Assembly (NCBI GenBank): GCA_028752905.1
Contig: JAQNBH010000009.1
Location: forward strand, 42,786,509-42,850,508
Direction: 5' to 3'
Source of the DNA: Cladorhizidae sp. MBARI D1340-BT2
Lineage: Eukaryota; Porifera; Demospongiae; Poecilosclerida; Cladorhizidae
Length of the DNA: 64,000 nucleotides
The translations under genes were made by a program, and so were the position numbers. Numbering within the stretch: the first letter of the stretch is position 1; every line of letters starts with the position of its first letter. Positions 34,441 to 45,140 of the stretch are shown piece after piece. The notes under the pieces are model-generated. The model was not told the DNA's origin. It saw only the letters and a list, made by a program, of their open reading frames with translations, and did no database searches.

Positions 34441-34661
34441 TTTGGCCACTCCCCACACACTACCTGCCTGTGAAGGTCTTGATGAACCTTTGTGTCCGGA
34501 AAAGGCAAGTGGTTGAGAGCAATGGTACAGTAGATGAAGATCCAAATGACCAGACGTCGCTCCAGACGGAGTACTGCTCTCCCACAGACACTCTAGTGCC
34601 ATGTCTTGCAGGAAGAATTCTCTCGCTGATACCACATAATAGTAGCCTTCGTGGTGCACCC
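34441..34661 (-). pseudogene. Kinase activation-segment exon, two frameshifts
   Basis: A minus-strand exon after a CTACAG acceptor, starting at 34661 in the phase left by the HRD exon. It encodes VHHEGYYYVV, then MALECLWE (the conserved P/A-E of subdomain VIII). A shifted frame follows with YSVWSDVWSFG (subdomain IX, with the conserved Asp and Gly), and a third frame gives FIYCTIALNHLPFPD and VVCGEWPKF. Two frame changes fall within about 60 nt. Conserved kinase order is kept, so this is a true kinase descendant. Its neighbour array (33506-34440) repeats its 3' end. Confidence 0.65.
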
Positions 34662-34696
34662 CTGTAGTTACATGCAGTGATTGACTGTTGTATGTG

Positions 34697-34815
34697 TTAG
34701 TAAGTCACTTACACTTGTAAGTAATTCACTGTTACGCTTGTGATTCTCTGTTACACTTGTAATTCACTGTTATATACACTTGTAATTCAGTTACACTTGT
34801 AATTCACTGTTACAT
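34697..34815. repeat. Degenerate 20-bp repeat
   Basis: About six drifting copies of CACTTGTAATTCACTGTTA, inside the intron between the two kinase exons. Confidence 0.8.
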
Positions 34816-34909
34816 CAAGATAGAGGGCGTGATCAGCTTGTAGTGTGAAAACAAACATGGCATGCATTAAAAGCGAGCTGTGGGAGGAACCATTCACCAC
34901 TTATATACC

Positions 34910-34990
34910 TGGATTGGCAATCTTGACATTGAGCCTTTCCCCCATGAGAATGTTACAAGGAGATAAATCCCGATGAAGGAAGCCGATTGG
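34910..34990 (-). pseudogene. Kinase catalytic-loop exon (HRD kept, DFG lost)
   Basis: On the minus strand the frame reads PIGFLHRDLSPCNILMGE then RLNVKIANPG, ending at a GTATAT donor (34909-34904). HRDL and the Asn five residues later match the kinase catalytic loop. The metal-binding Asp-Phe-Gly is replaced by Ala-Asn-Pro-Gly, so no phosphotransfer would be expected. The phase (1) matches the next exon at 34661. The 5' border is unclear: a TGA lies in frame just upstream at 34993-34991, and no AG fits between it and the exon. A decayed acceptor is likely. ATP-binding lysine and G-loop exons were not found. Confidence 0.65.
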
Positions 34991-35019
34991 TCAGGTAGTT
35001 CTGTGTGCCAAGATAAGCT

Positions 35020-36640
35020 ACATTTATGGTAGTATTATAACACAATATATTATAACACAGTTATATAAGAACTGCAGTTTAAACACTTGTAGCTATATAG
35101 TAGTGTTGTAACACGGTATTGGTAGAAGTTATTACAACAGTAGTAGTATTATAACACATTTTGATGAAGGCTAGAGCATCTATGGTGAGAGTAAAATTCA
35201 AGTTAATTATTGAGGTCATTGTAACAGTTCTAGTAGTCGGATATAGTACCGTTAAAGGAGTATTATAACAGTTGTTTCTAGGGGCCTTTTATGATGTCAC
35301 TTTGTCTAAGGCAAGTATATAGGAAACCTCTATTAGAACATTGTTAGAGCAACCACATCTATTATATTATTAGTGCGTGAAAAACATCTATTATTAGACC
35401 AAAATTTATTGTTAAAGCCCAGAATGTTTTCATGAAATATTAATATTAATATGAGCAATGGTTACATTATGAGAGCAAAATCTATTGTTAGAGCAACTGG
35501 ATGGAGATCTATTAGTAGACCAACCAATTTGTTTAATTTTTGCAATAAGTGTGATAAGGTTAATCATTCTGCGGCCTGTGCAGATCAAGGTTTGTACCTG
35601 AGAATGGGAATATGAGGTGACCTTGCTTTTACTCGAGTTAGTGTCTGATTAAGAAAGGGCTAAGACAGTTCAGAGGCTTTACATTGTGTTGTTGCCGTGG
35701 GAAACTGTACCCGCACACCTTTATAATGCACACCTGATTTTCGAAGATAGAATTGCCAGGCGTATAATGACTTTCCTGCATGCGACTTGATGAGATAGCT
35801 TTCTCTCTCTTTCTCTACAGCGTGTTGGGTTACAATATTGGGTGAGTATCGACATCTTGTTAATAGGTGTGATGCCATTTAGCGCAATATTTTCAGTGGG
35901 AGGAAAGTTTTGCTCTTTTGTGCACTCGTCCCCAAAGAAATTGGGCTCACGATCATCTCCATTAAAAGCCACACCCATATAATTGAGTTGTGGCTAGGCC
36001 TTGACAAATTATGCTAGCATAATTTTCAGAATAACAGGTAGCCAAAAGAACTGAGAATTATGCTAGAATAATAGGCTAACATTCAGACAAAAAAAAGAAT
36101 AATTATTATTTTGGTCCAGTCTACAAAAGTCCATCAACCATGGGGGGTCTGGTTAACAACCGACCAACCCACATGGTTGCATTCCCCCTCCAGAGGCAGA
36201 TCGACAGCCTTTGAAAGAGGTGTGTGATGCAGTCTTCTGGGAGGGTGCCCAATCTCTGGCCTTGCAGTCGGCCAATTGATAGGTAGCATATATTTTATGC
36301 TGTTCCTCTTGTTTTTTCCTCTTGTTTTCTTGAGTTTGCTCCACACTGCATTGCGATTAGGTAAAGGGTCTGGCAGGCGATTTCAATGACAGCTGAACTA
36401 GGTAGATGTGCTAACAATATGGCAGAAGTTTCTATGACAGATTCAAGGGAATCAGAGTCTGAGTCAAGCTTGGAGCAAAGTGTGTAAGCAGTGATACTGA
36501 GAGCAGCAAACAGTTGAGTCAAGCTCCGATTCTGCTATTAGTGTTGTGTCTTTACTAAGCAGACTTTGCTCACCAACTTCTTCAGACTTGGATAGAAAAA
36601 TAAAAATAAGCCAGAACCCTCCTCCTATCGGTCTAAAATG
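35020..36640. other. AT-rich non-coding stretch with a degenerate dispersed repeat
   Basis: At 35161-35215 lies a degenerate copy of the hammerhead-like repeat (GATGAAGGCTAGAGCATCTA, then TTCAAGTTAATTATTGAG), which has lost the GAAAC-GTC part. 35100-35560 has drifting TATTGTTAGAGCAA motifs. On the minus strand 35978-35721 is open (FNGDDREPNFFGDECTKEQ) with no recognised domain. No gene is called. Confidence 0.5.
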
Positions 36641-36643
36641 AAG

Positions 36644-36902
36644 TAAGGGATGTGTAGTTGCGAATCCAAAGAATGTTGTGCCAGCTGACCGTGTCAAGGC
36701 ACATCCTGATGAACATTTCTCTGTAAGAAACAAAAAGCTATTTTGTTCTGCTTGCCAAGAGGTAGTTGCAACCAAGAAAAGTATTTTAGAGTCCCATGTG
36801 AAATCCCAAAAGCATGAAAGAAGAAAGAAGAGGCTAGCCCAGAATGGTCAACAGGAAGGTAATGAGACAGCTATGTTGAACTCAAGTCTCCATGACAGCT
36901 GA
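36644..36902 (+). pseudogene. CGGBP1/hAT-like zinc-finger fragment
   Basis: An open frame on + from after TGA at 36641 to a stop at 36900. It encodes HPDEHFSVRNKKLFCSACQE, then a C2H2-like module (C-x2-C-x13-H-x5-H, ending HVKSQKHERRKKRL). This layout is the N-terminal DNA-binding finger of a hAT-transposase family that also gave rise to vertebrate CGGBP1. No catalytic part follows. The last 12 codons run into the first unit of a minisatellite, so the frame ends in repeat sequence. No clear start codon or splice site was found; it is probably a transposon fragment. Confidence 0.5.
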
Positions 36903-37970
36903 CATTGCTACTGTTGAACTCAAGTCTCCATGACAGCTGACATTGCTACTGTTGAACACAAGTCTCCATGACAGCTGACATTGCTATGTTGAACACAAGT
37001 CTCCATGACAGCTGACATTGCTATGTTGAACACAAGTCTCCATGACAGCTGACATTGCTATGTTGAACACAAGTCTCCATGACAGCTGACATTGCTACTG
37101 TTGAATACAAGTCTCCATGACAGCTGACATTGCTACTGTTGAACACAAGTCTCCATGACAGCTGACATTGCTATGTTGAACACAAGTCTCCATGACAGCT
37201 GACATTGCTACTGTTGAACACAAGTCTCCATGACAGCTGACATTGCTATGTTGAACACAAGTCTCCATGACAGCTGACATTGCTATGTTGAACTCAAGTC
37301 TCCATGACAGCTGACATTGCTATGTTGAACACAAGTCTCCATGACAGCTGACATTGCTATGTTGAACACAAGTCTCCATGACAGCTGACATTGCTATGTT
37401 GAACACAAGTCTCCATGACAGCTGACATTGCTACTGTTGAATACAAGTCTCCATGACAGCTGACATTGCTACTGTTGAACTCAAGTCTCCATGACAGCTG
37501 ACATTGCTATGTTGAACACAAGTCTCCATGACAGCTGACATTGCTATGTTGAATACAAGTCTCCATGACAGCTGACATTGTTATGTTGAACTCAAGTCTC
37601 CATGACAGCTGACATTGCTATGTTGAACTCAAGTCTCCATGACAGCTGACATGAACACAAGTCTCCATGACAGCTGACATTGCTATGCTGAACACAAGTC
37701 TCCATGACAGCTGACATTGCTACTGTTGAACACAAGTCTCCATGACAGCTGACATTGCTACTGTTGAATACAAGTCTTCATGACAGTGACATTGCTACTG
37801 TTGAACTCAAGTCTCCATGACAGCTGACATTGCTATGTTGAATACAAGTCTCCATGACAGCTGACATTGTTATGTTGAACTCAAGTCTCCATGACAGCTG
37901 ACATTGCTATGTTGAACTCAAGTCTCCATGATAGCTGACATTCCTACTATTGAATACAAGTCTCCAGCTT
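36862..37970. repeat. 36/38-bp minisatellite born at the zinc-finger ORF end
   Basis: About 30 units containing CAAGTCTCCATGACAGCTGA and CATTGCTA, alternating 36-bp (GCTATGTTG) and 38-bp (GCTACTGTTG) forms. The first unit overlaps the coding end of the zinc-finger fragment (TAMLNSSLHDS). Confidence 0.95.
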
Positions 37971-38315
37971 ACAATGTTACTTTTGACCAACACATTCATG
38001 ATAATTTTTGCTTTGTACAACAAGCAATACACACACACACACACACACACACAGGAGTCAATAAATAAATAATTACTGAAAAACAACAAACAAGCAAAAA
38101 AAATTAAATTATATATATATATATGTATGTATGTATTACATCTGAAACACCAGTGATATTACTGGTGTTACCGATCTCCTCGAATGGTTACCGTTGGTTC
38201 AAATAATTTCCTGCATCCTAATGGAGGGAACATTGAACGAGGGTGAATACAATTCGAAGGCATACACCATTAACCCCAAACCCATCAGAGGCATGTGCAA
38301 GCTCATTTAACCTTG

Positions 38316-38680
38316 CTCAACAGCTCCTCCCAGTCATTATTTAGCCTTGCCCAACAGCTCCTCCCAGTCATTATTTAGCCTTGCTCAACAGCTCCTCCCA
38401 GTCATTATTTAGCCTTGCCCAACAGCTCCTCCCAGTCATTATTTAGCCTTGCTCAACAGCTCCTCCCAGTCATTATTTAGCCTTGCCCAACAGCTCCTCC
38501 CAGTCATTATTTAGCCTTGCTCAACAGCTCCTCCCAGTCATTATTTAGTCTTGCTCAACAGCTCCTCCCAGTCATTATTTAGCCTTGCTCAACAGCTCCT
38601 CCCAGTCATTATTTAGCTTTGCCCAACAGCTCCTCCCAGTCATTATTTAGCCTTGCCCAACAGCTCCTCCCAGTCATTAT
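38316..38680. repeat. 34-bp minisatellite copying an ORF end with its stop
   Basis: Eleven units of 34 bp containing CAACAGCTCCTCCCAGTCAT and TTTAGCCTTGC. On the minus strand each unit encodes DWEELLSKAK and then the stop TAA, the same as the C-terminus of the frame at 38650-38790. Confidence 0.95.
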
Positions 38681-38790
38681 CAAGGTCTGAGAGAGAGTCG
38701 CTAGAATTTCTGATGTTTTTAGCTTGAAAGTAATTTACAGCTTCAGCTGCGACCTCTCCCTCCTTTAGGCAATGAATTTCTCCATCTTCA
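38650..38790 (-). pseudogene. Acidic C-terminal fragment, probably a DNA-transposon ORF
   Basis: Minus-strand frame reading DSEDGEIHCLKEGEVAAEAV, then NYFQAKN, and an acidic end SLSDLDNDWEELL before Lys-rich AK and the stop. An acidic, Trp-containing end like this is common in pogo/Tigger-type transposases. Flanking GAATACTATTCGAGGGTG-type motifs (near 38870, and reversed or degenerate near 38170-38265) look like transposon subterminal repeats. No catalytic core is present, and the family is a guess. Confidence 0.35.
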
Positions 38791-38984
38791 CTGTCTCATC
38801 CTCCTGAAGTTCTCAACTCTCAGCTTGGAATTAAAATCTGCTTGCGCATGTGTAAGACGTACGCACGTTGTGAATACTATTCGAGGGTGAGTGCTATTGG
38901 AGGGTGGATATCATTGGAGGAATACATCTCTTCACTTCACAGGCCATCTGCCGACTCACTCAACAGTTCAAAGAACTTGCATAC

Positions 38985-41530
38985 TCTGATGCAGTGTCAT
39001 GAACTGTGCAACCAGCTGGGTAGTGTGGACTACTCTGATGCAGTGCCAGGAACTGTGCAACCAGCTGGGTAGTGTGGGCTACTCTGATGCAGTAGGAACT
39101 GTGCAACCAGCTGGGTAGTGTGGACTACTCTGATGCAGTGCCAGGAACTGTGCAACCAGCTGGGTAGTGTGGACTACTCTGATGCAGTGCCAGGAACTAT
39201 GCAACCAGCTGGGTAGTGTGGGCTACTCTGATGCAGTGCCAGGAACTGTGCAACCAGCTGGGTAGTGTGGACTACTCTGATGCAGTGCCAGGAACTGTGC
39301 AACCAGCTGGGTAGTGTGGGCTACTCTGATGCAGTCCCAGGAACTGTGCAACCAGCTGGGTAGTGTGGACTACTCTGATGCAGTGCCAGGAACTATGCAA
39401 CCAGCTGGGTAGTGTGGACTACTCTGATGCAGTGCCAGGAACTGTACAACCAGCTGGGTAGTGTGGACTACTCTGATGCAGTGCCAGGAACTATGTAACC
39501 AGCTGGGTAGTGTGGACTACTCTGATGCAGTCCCAGGAACTGTGCAACCAGCTGGGTAGTGTGGACTACTCTGATGCAGTAGGAACTATGCAACCAGCTG
39601 GGTAGTGTGGGCTTCTATGATGCAGTGCCAGGAACTGTACAACCAGCTGGGTAATGTGGGCTACTCTGATGCAGTGCCAGGAACTGTGCAACCAGCTGGG
39701 TAGTGTGGGCTACTCTGATGCAGTGCCAGGAACTGTGCAACCAGCTGGGTAGTGTGGACTACTCTGATGCAGTGCCAGGAACTGTACAACCAGCTGGGTA
39801 GTGTGGACTACTCTGATGCAGTGCCAGGAACTATGCAACCAGCTGGGTAGTGTGGACTACTCTGATGCAGTGCCAGGAACTATGTAACCAGCTGGGTAGT
39901 GTGGACTATATGATGCAGTGTCAGGAACTGTGCAACCAGCTGGGTAGTGTGGGCTACTCTGATGCAGTAGGAACTGTGCAACCAGCTGAGTAGTGTGGAC
40001 TACTCTGATGCAGTGCCAGGAACTGTACAACCAGCTGGGTAGTGTGGGCTACTCTGATGCAGTGCCAGGAACTGTGCAACCAGCTGGGTAGTGTGGGCTA
40101 CTCTGATGCAGTGCCAGGAACTGTGCAACCAGCTGGGTAGTGTGGACTACTCTGATGCAGTGCCAGGAACTATGTAACCAGCTGGGTAGTGTGGACTACT
40201 CTGATGCAGTGCCAGGAACTATGTAACCAGCTGGGTAGTGTGGACTGCTATGATGCAGTGTCAGGAACTGTGCAACCAGCTGGGTAGTGATGGCTACTAT
40301 GATGCAGTCCCAGGAACTGTGCAACCAGCTGGGTAGTGTGGGCTACTCTGATGCAGTGTCAGGAACTGTGCAACCAGCTGGGTAGTGTGGGCTACTCTGA
40401 TGCAGTCCCAGGATCTGTGCAACCAGCTGGGTAGTGTGGACTACTCTGATGCAGTGCCAGGAACTGTGCAACCAGCTGGGTAGTGTGGGCTACTCTGATG
40501 CAGTGCCAGGAACTGTACAACCAGCTGGGTAGTGTGGACTACTCTGATGCAGTGCCAGGAACTGTACAACCAGCTAGGTAGTGTGGACTATTTGATGCAG
40601 TGTCAGGAACTGTGCAACCAGCTGGGTAGTGTGGACTACTCTGATGCAGTGCCAGGAACTGTGCAACCAGCTGGGTAGTGTGGGCTACTCTGATGCAGTG
40701 CCAGGAACTGTGCAACCAGCTGGGTAGTGTGGACTACTCTGATGCAGTGCCAGGAACTATGTAACCAGCTGGGTAGTGTGGACTACTCTGATGCAGTAGG
40801 AACTATGCAACCAGCTGGGTAGTGTGGGCTTCTATGATGCAGTGCCAGGAACTGTACAACCAGCTGGGTAATGTGGGCTACTCTGATGCAGTGCCAGGAA
40901 CTGTGCAACCAGCTGGGTAGTGTGGGCTACTCTGATGCAGTGCCAGGAACTGTGCAACCAGCTGGGTAGTGTGGACTACTCTGATGCAGTGCCAGGAACT
41001 GTACAACCAGCTGGGTAGTGTGGACTACTCTGATGCAGTGCCAGGAACTATGCAACCAGCTGGGTAGTGTGGACTACTCTGATGCAGTGCCAGGAACTAT
41101 GTAACCAGCTGGGTAGTGTGGGCTACTCTGATGCAGTGCCAGGAACTGTGCAACCAGCTGGGTAGTGTGGGCTACTCTGATGCAGTGCCAGGAACTATGT
41201 AACCAGCTGGGTAGTGTGGGCTACTCTGATGCAGTGCCAGGAACTGTGCAACCAGCTGGGTAGTGTGGGCTACTCTGATGCAGTGCCAGGAACTGTGCAA
41301 CCAGCTGGGTAGTGTGGACTACTCTGATGCAGTGCCAGGAACTGTACAACCAGCTGGGTAGTGTGGACTACTCTGATGCAGTGCCAGGAACTGTGCAACC
41401 AGCTGAGTAGTGTGGGCTACTATGGTGCAGTGCCAGGAACTGTACAACCAGCTGGGTAGTGTGGACTACTCTGATGCAGTGCCAGGAACTGTGCAACCAG
41501 CTGAGTAGTGTGGGCTACTATGGTGCAGTG
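38985..41530. repeat. 49-bp minisatellite, about 52 units
   Basis: Units of 49 bp (some 44) containing GATGCAGTGCCAGGAACTGT and CAACCAGCTGGGTAGTGTGG. Variants include ACTATG, ACTGTACAAC and GATGCAGTAGGAAC. A variant block starting at 39581 recurs at 40798, so part of the array is a larger duplication. Confidence 0.97.
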
Positions 41531-42439
41531 TTAGTGCACATGCCCACTTTCAATTATCGCCACTTTCAATTATCGCTCATAAAAAATGGTCCGGCAAAAG
41601 GTCAGATTTGTCTATGGATGGAGGTGGCCCGCTACAGAATCTGATGTAGGGACAGATCTATTAATGAACTGAAGGAGTTATCAGATCAACCAATGGCACA
41701 GCATAAGAGATTTTTCTGGCTATGGACAAGCACTAAGAAGACCACCACAATTGGTCCAGGGTGTGGAAGTGCTTCTATCCCTGCAGCCATCATCAGCCGC
41801 TGGGGAGCCATAAATATCAAACACATTGCCTACAGACTCTATAGATGTCAATACGATAATTATTCCATGTAATATTATTAGTATATTCGTGGTCACTTGG
41901 TCATTTACGATAGGCAACATGATAGGCAAACCTCAGGGGAATAATGGCCCCCCGAGTTTTAGTATTTGGAAGAAGCCTCATCATCAGTAATAATTAGTAC
42001 TGGGTGAGGCCTTTAGCTAAGGTTAAGACCATGGGGCAGTGGCTAGAGGTCAGACAGGTCTAGAACAATGGTTAGGGTTAGGCCCAGAGCTAGGGCAATG
42101 TATAGGTCTAGCCCAGGGCAATGTATAGGGCTAGCCCAGGGCAATGTATAGGGCCAGCCCAGGCCAATGGCTAGGGTCAGGACATGACTAGGGCAATGTA
42201 TAGAGTTTGGAAGGGCTAGGATAATGGCTAGTGTGTTAGAGCCAGGCCTAAAGCACTGTCTAGGGTTAGGGCTAGGGCAATGGCTGGTATTAGAGCCAGG
42301 GCAATGGGCAGGGTTAGGGCCAGGGCTTGAGTGATACAATTTAATAATATTCATGATGTCATTATGTATATGTAAAGTTGACATCCTTGTGGCAACAAGG
42401 AACCAGTAAAAACAGTGATTGCGTTAACATTTTGCTCAC
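41531..42439. other. Non-coding stretch with degenerate GGGCTAGGGCAATG repeats
   Basis: 42050-42325 holds drifting units of AGGGCAATGGCTAGGGTTAG type, variable in length. These contain TTAGGG by chance and are not telomeric arrays. 41531-42040 is unique sequence with no recognised gene. Confidence 0.6.
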
Positions 42440-42510
42440 CTTCTCTTGAAATGACTTCAGCATGTTAGCCTCAGACATAAGCTCCTCATAACCCAGCTCA
42501 GAGTTTTCAT
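42440..42510 (-). CDS. Exon encoding a kinase alpha-C helix
   Basis: A 71-nt minus-strand exon between a GT-rich tract ending in TAG (42512-42511) and a GTGAGC donor (42439-42434). It encodes DENSELGYEELMSEANMLKSF. The EEL-MSEANMLKSF core matches the alpha-C helix of tyrosine kinases (pattern F..EA..M..F, where the Glu pairs with the ATP-site Lys). Strand and order fit the kinase exons at 34990-32526, about 7.4 kb downstream, so it may be the N-lobe part of the same gene. Intervening N-lobe exons were not found. Identification from 24 residues is tentative. Confidence 0.4.
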
Positions 42511-42512
42511 CT

Positions 42513-43097
42513 ACACACATACCACACATACACATACACACGCACGCACACACAATAATGGAATACCCTCGTGGAAATCATTACCCCACCATATAAAATT
42601 GATATCTGGGTGACACTCAGTGGTAGGTAGAGTTTAATAGCCTCTCTTGACAAAGACATAGGCTGATGTCAGTTGATTATAGCTGTTTGGATTGTACAGA
42701 GTCAACGCGACTATGAACTGAGTATACCCAACGAAAGCAGAGGCTATGTTTGCTCTGATTGTCAATAATTATGACAGACTGGAGCTACTGGTCAGGCTAG
42801 TCAAGTTGGGCCTGACCACTTGTGGATATTCACAACTCAAAAAGATTGTGTTCATTTAGTCCACATTTTTTTTTTTAATAACAATGTAAACCAGATACTC
42901 TTCACGCTAAGTATACATTGTCCACATTTAAACTAGATTGTCTGTTGGGATCATTACGGGAGGCAGTATTCATCCACAGAGCAGTGGCCAGCCTTTGGAA
43001 AAGATGATGGCAAGTCACTGTGCATAATTGAAACCCGAGGGATTGTGGGAGTAAAATAAATGACATCGAGTACATTTTGTTGTGTCATTTTAAGTCA
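42513..43097. other. Intergenic or intronic sequence, nothing recognised
   Basis: Unique sequence with a short T run near 42868. If the alpha-C exon belongs to a kinase, its ATP-loop exon would lie on this side or beyond the 45-bp array, but none could be identified. Confidence 0.4.
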
Positions 43098-44850
43098 TGG
43101 CTGAAGCATGGATCATATTAGGGATCCTGAGATGCTAAAGTCATGGGTGAAGCATGGATCATATTAGGGATCCTGAGATGCTAAAGTCATGGGTGAAGCA
43201 TGGATCATATTAGGGATCTCCTGAGATGCTAAAGTCATGGCTGAAGCAGGGATCATATTAGGGATCCTGAGATGCTAAAGTCATGGGTGAAGCATGGATC
43301 ATATAGGGATCCTGAGATGCTAAAGTCATGGCTGAAGCACGGATCATATTAGGGATCCTGAGATGCTAAAGTCATGGCTGAAGCATGGATCATATAGGGA
43401 TCCTGAGATGCTAAAGTCATGGGTGAAGCATGGATCGTATAGGGATCCTGAGATGCTGAAGTCATGGGATCATATAGGGATCCTGAGATGCTAAAGTCAT
43501 GGCTGAAGCATGGATCGTATAGGGATCCTGAGATGCTAAAGTCATGGCTGAAGCATGGATCATATAGGGATCCTGAGATGCTAAAGTCATGGCTGAAGCA
43601 TGGATCATATTAGGGATCCTGAGATGCTAAAGTCATGGCTGAAGCATGGATCATATAGGGATCCTGAGATGCTAAAGTCATGGGTGAAGCATGGATCCTA
43701 TAGGGATCCTGAGATGCTAAAGTCATGGGTGAAGCATGGATCCTATAGGGATCCTGAGATGCTAAAGTCATGGGTGAAGCATGGATCATATAGGGATCCT
43801 GAGATGCTAAAGTCATGGCTGAAGCATGGATCATATTAGGGATCCTGAGATGCTAAAGTCATGGCTGAAGCATGGATCATATAGGGATCCTGAGATGCTA
43901 AAGTCATGGGTGAAGCATGGGTCATATAGGGATCCTGAGATGCTAAAGTCATGGCTGAAGCATGGATCGTATAGGGATCCTGAGATGCTAAAGTCATGGC
44001 TGAAGCATGGATCATATAGGGATCCTGAGATGCTAAAGTCATGGGTGAAGCAGGGATCATATTAGGGATCCTGAGATGCTAAAGTCATGGCTGAAGCATG
44101 GATCCTATAGGGATCCTGAGATGCTAAAGTCATGGGTGAAGCATGGATCCTATAGGGATCCTGAGATGCTAAAGTCATGGGTGAAGCATGGATCATATAG
44201 GGATCCTGAGATGCTAAAGTCATGGCTGAAGCATGGATCATATTAGGGATCCTGAGATGCTAAAGTCATGGCTGAAGCATGGATCATATAGGGATCCTGA
44301 GATGCTAAAGTCATGGGTGAAGCATGGGTCATATAGGGATCCTGAGATGCTAAAGTCATGGCTGAAGCATGGATCGTATAGGGATCCTGAGATGCTAAAG
44401 TCATGGCTGAAGCATGGATCATATAGGGATCCTGAGATGCTAAAGTCATGGCTGAAGCATGGATCCTATAGGGATCCTGAGATGCTAAAGTCATGGGTGA
44501 AGCATGGATCCTATAGGGATCCTGAGATGCTAAAGTCATGGGTGAAGCATGGATCATATAGGGATCCTGAGATGCTAAAGTCATGGCTGAAGCATGGATC
44601 ATATTAGGGATCCTGAGATGCTAAAGTCATGGCTGAAGCATGGATCATATAGGGATCCTGAGATGCTAAAGTCATGGGTGAAGCATGGGTCATATAGGGA
44701 TCCTGAGATGCTAAAGTCATGGCTGAAGCATGGATCGTATAGGGATCCTGAGATGCTAAAGTCATGGCTGAAGCATGGATCATATAGGGATCCTGAGATG
44801 CTAAAGTCATGGGTGAAGCATGGATCGTATAGGGATCCTGAGATGCTAAA
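43098..44850. repeat. 45-bp minisatellite, about 39 units
   Basis: Units of 45 (sometimes 46) bp containing GGGATCCTGAGATGCTAAAG and TCATGGCTGAAGCATGGATC, with GGGTGAAGC and TATTAGGG variants. Frames stay open on both strands (HGSYRDPEMLKSW repeated on +) because 45 is divisible by three; stops appear where a 46-bp unit shifts the frame. Confidence 0.97.
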
Positions 44851-44989
44851 AGTGTTAACAGTTGTTTGTTTTAGTTGTTGCTTTTGCTATTAAATAGGCT
44901 TCTACATTTGCTCTGCCTTTTCTTTTTTTAAATTTTTTTTTATATTAATAATTTATTAAAATTTCATATGACAGAGAACAACATACCAT

Positions 44990-45140
44990 ACCTCAAGTTA
45001 AAAAGTTAAAAAGTTCATGCGATGACTAGGGAAATGGCTCGTCCCCAACCCTGATGGCAAAGATCCCATTACTGAGGCTGCATTCCCACGCTGCACAGCC
45101 ACAGAAATCCGTTGAAGAAGATGCCTTTAGAAATATCAAA
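44990..45140 (-). mobile_element. Retroelement ORF tail (LLQRISVAVQRGNA family), copy 1
   Basis: Minus-strand frame encodes RHLLQRISVAVQRGNAASVM, then GSLPSGLGTS. The same protein tail recurs at 51085-51210 (AYLLQRLSVAVQRGNALSVL). It resembles the conserved C-terminus seen in reverse-transcriptase ORFs of invertebrate retroelements. A T-rich tract at 44918-44950 could be the remains of a poly(A) end. The rest of the element is not recognisable. Confidence 0.5.

Noticed and set aside
35721..35978. Minus-strand open stretch (FNGDDREPNFFGDECTKEQ) as a kinase ectodomain or linker exon.
   Set aside because: No domain recognised and no convincing pair of splice sites in phase with the kinase exons.
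42050..42325. TTAGGG-containing repeats as interstitial telomere sequence.
   Set aside because: Units are GGGCTAGGGCAATG-like and irregular; TTAGGG occurs singly, never in tandem.
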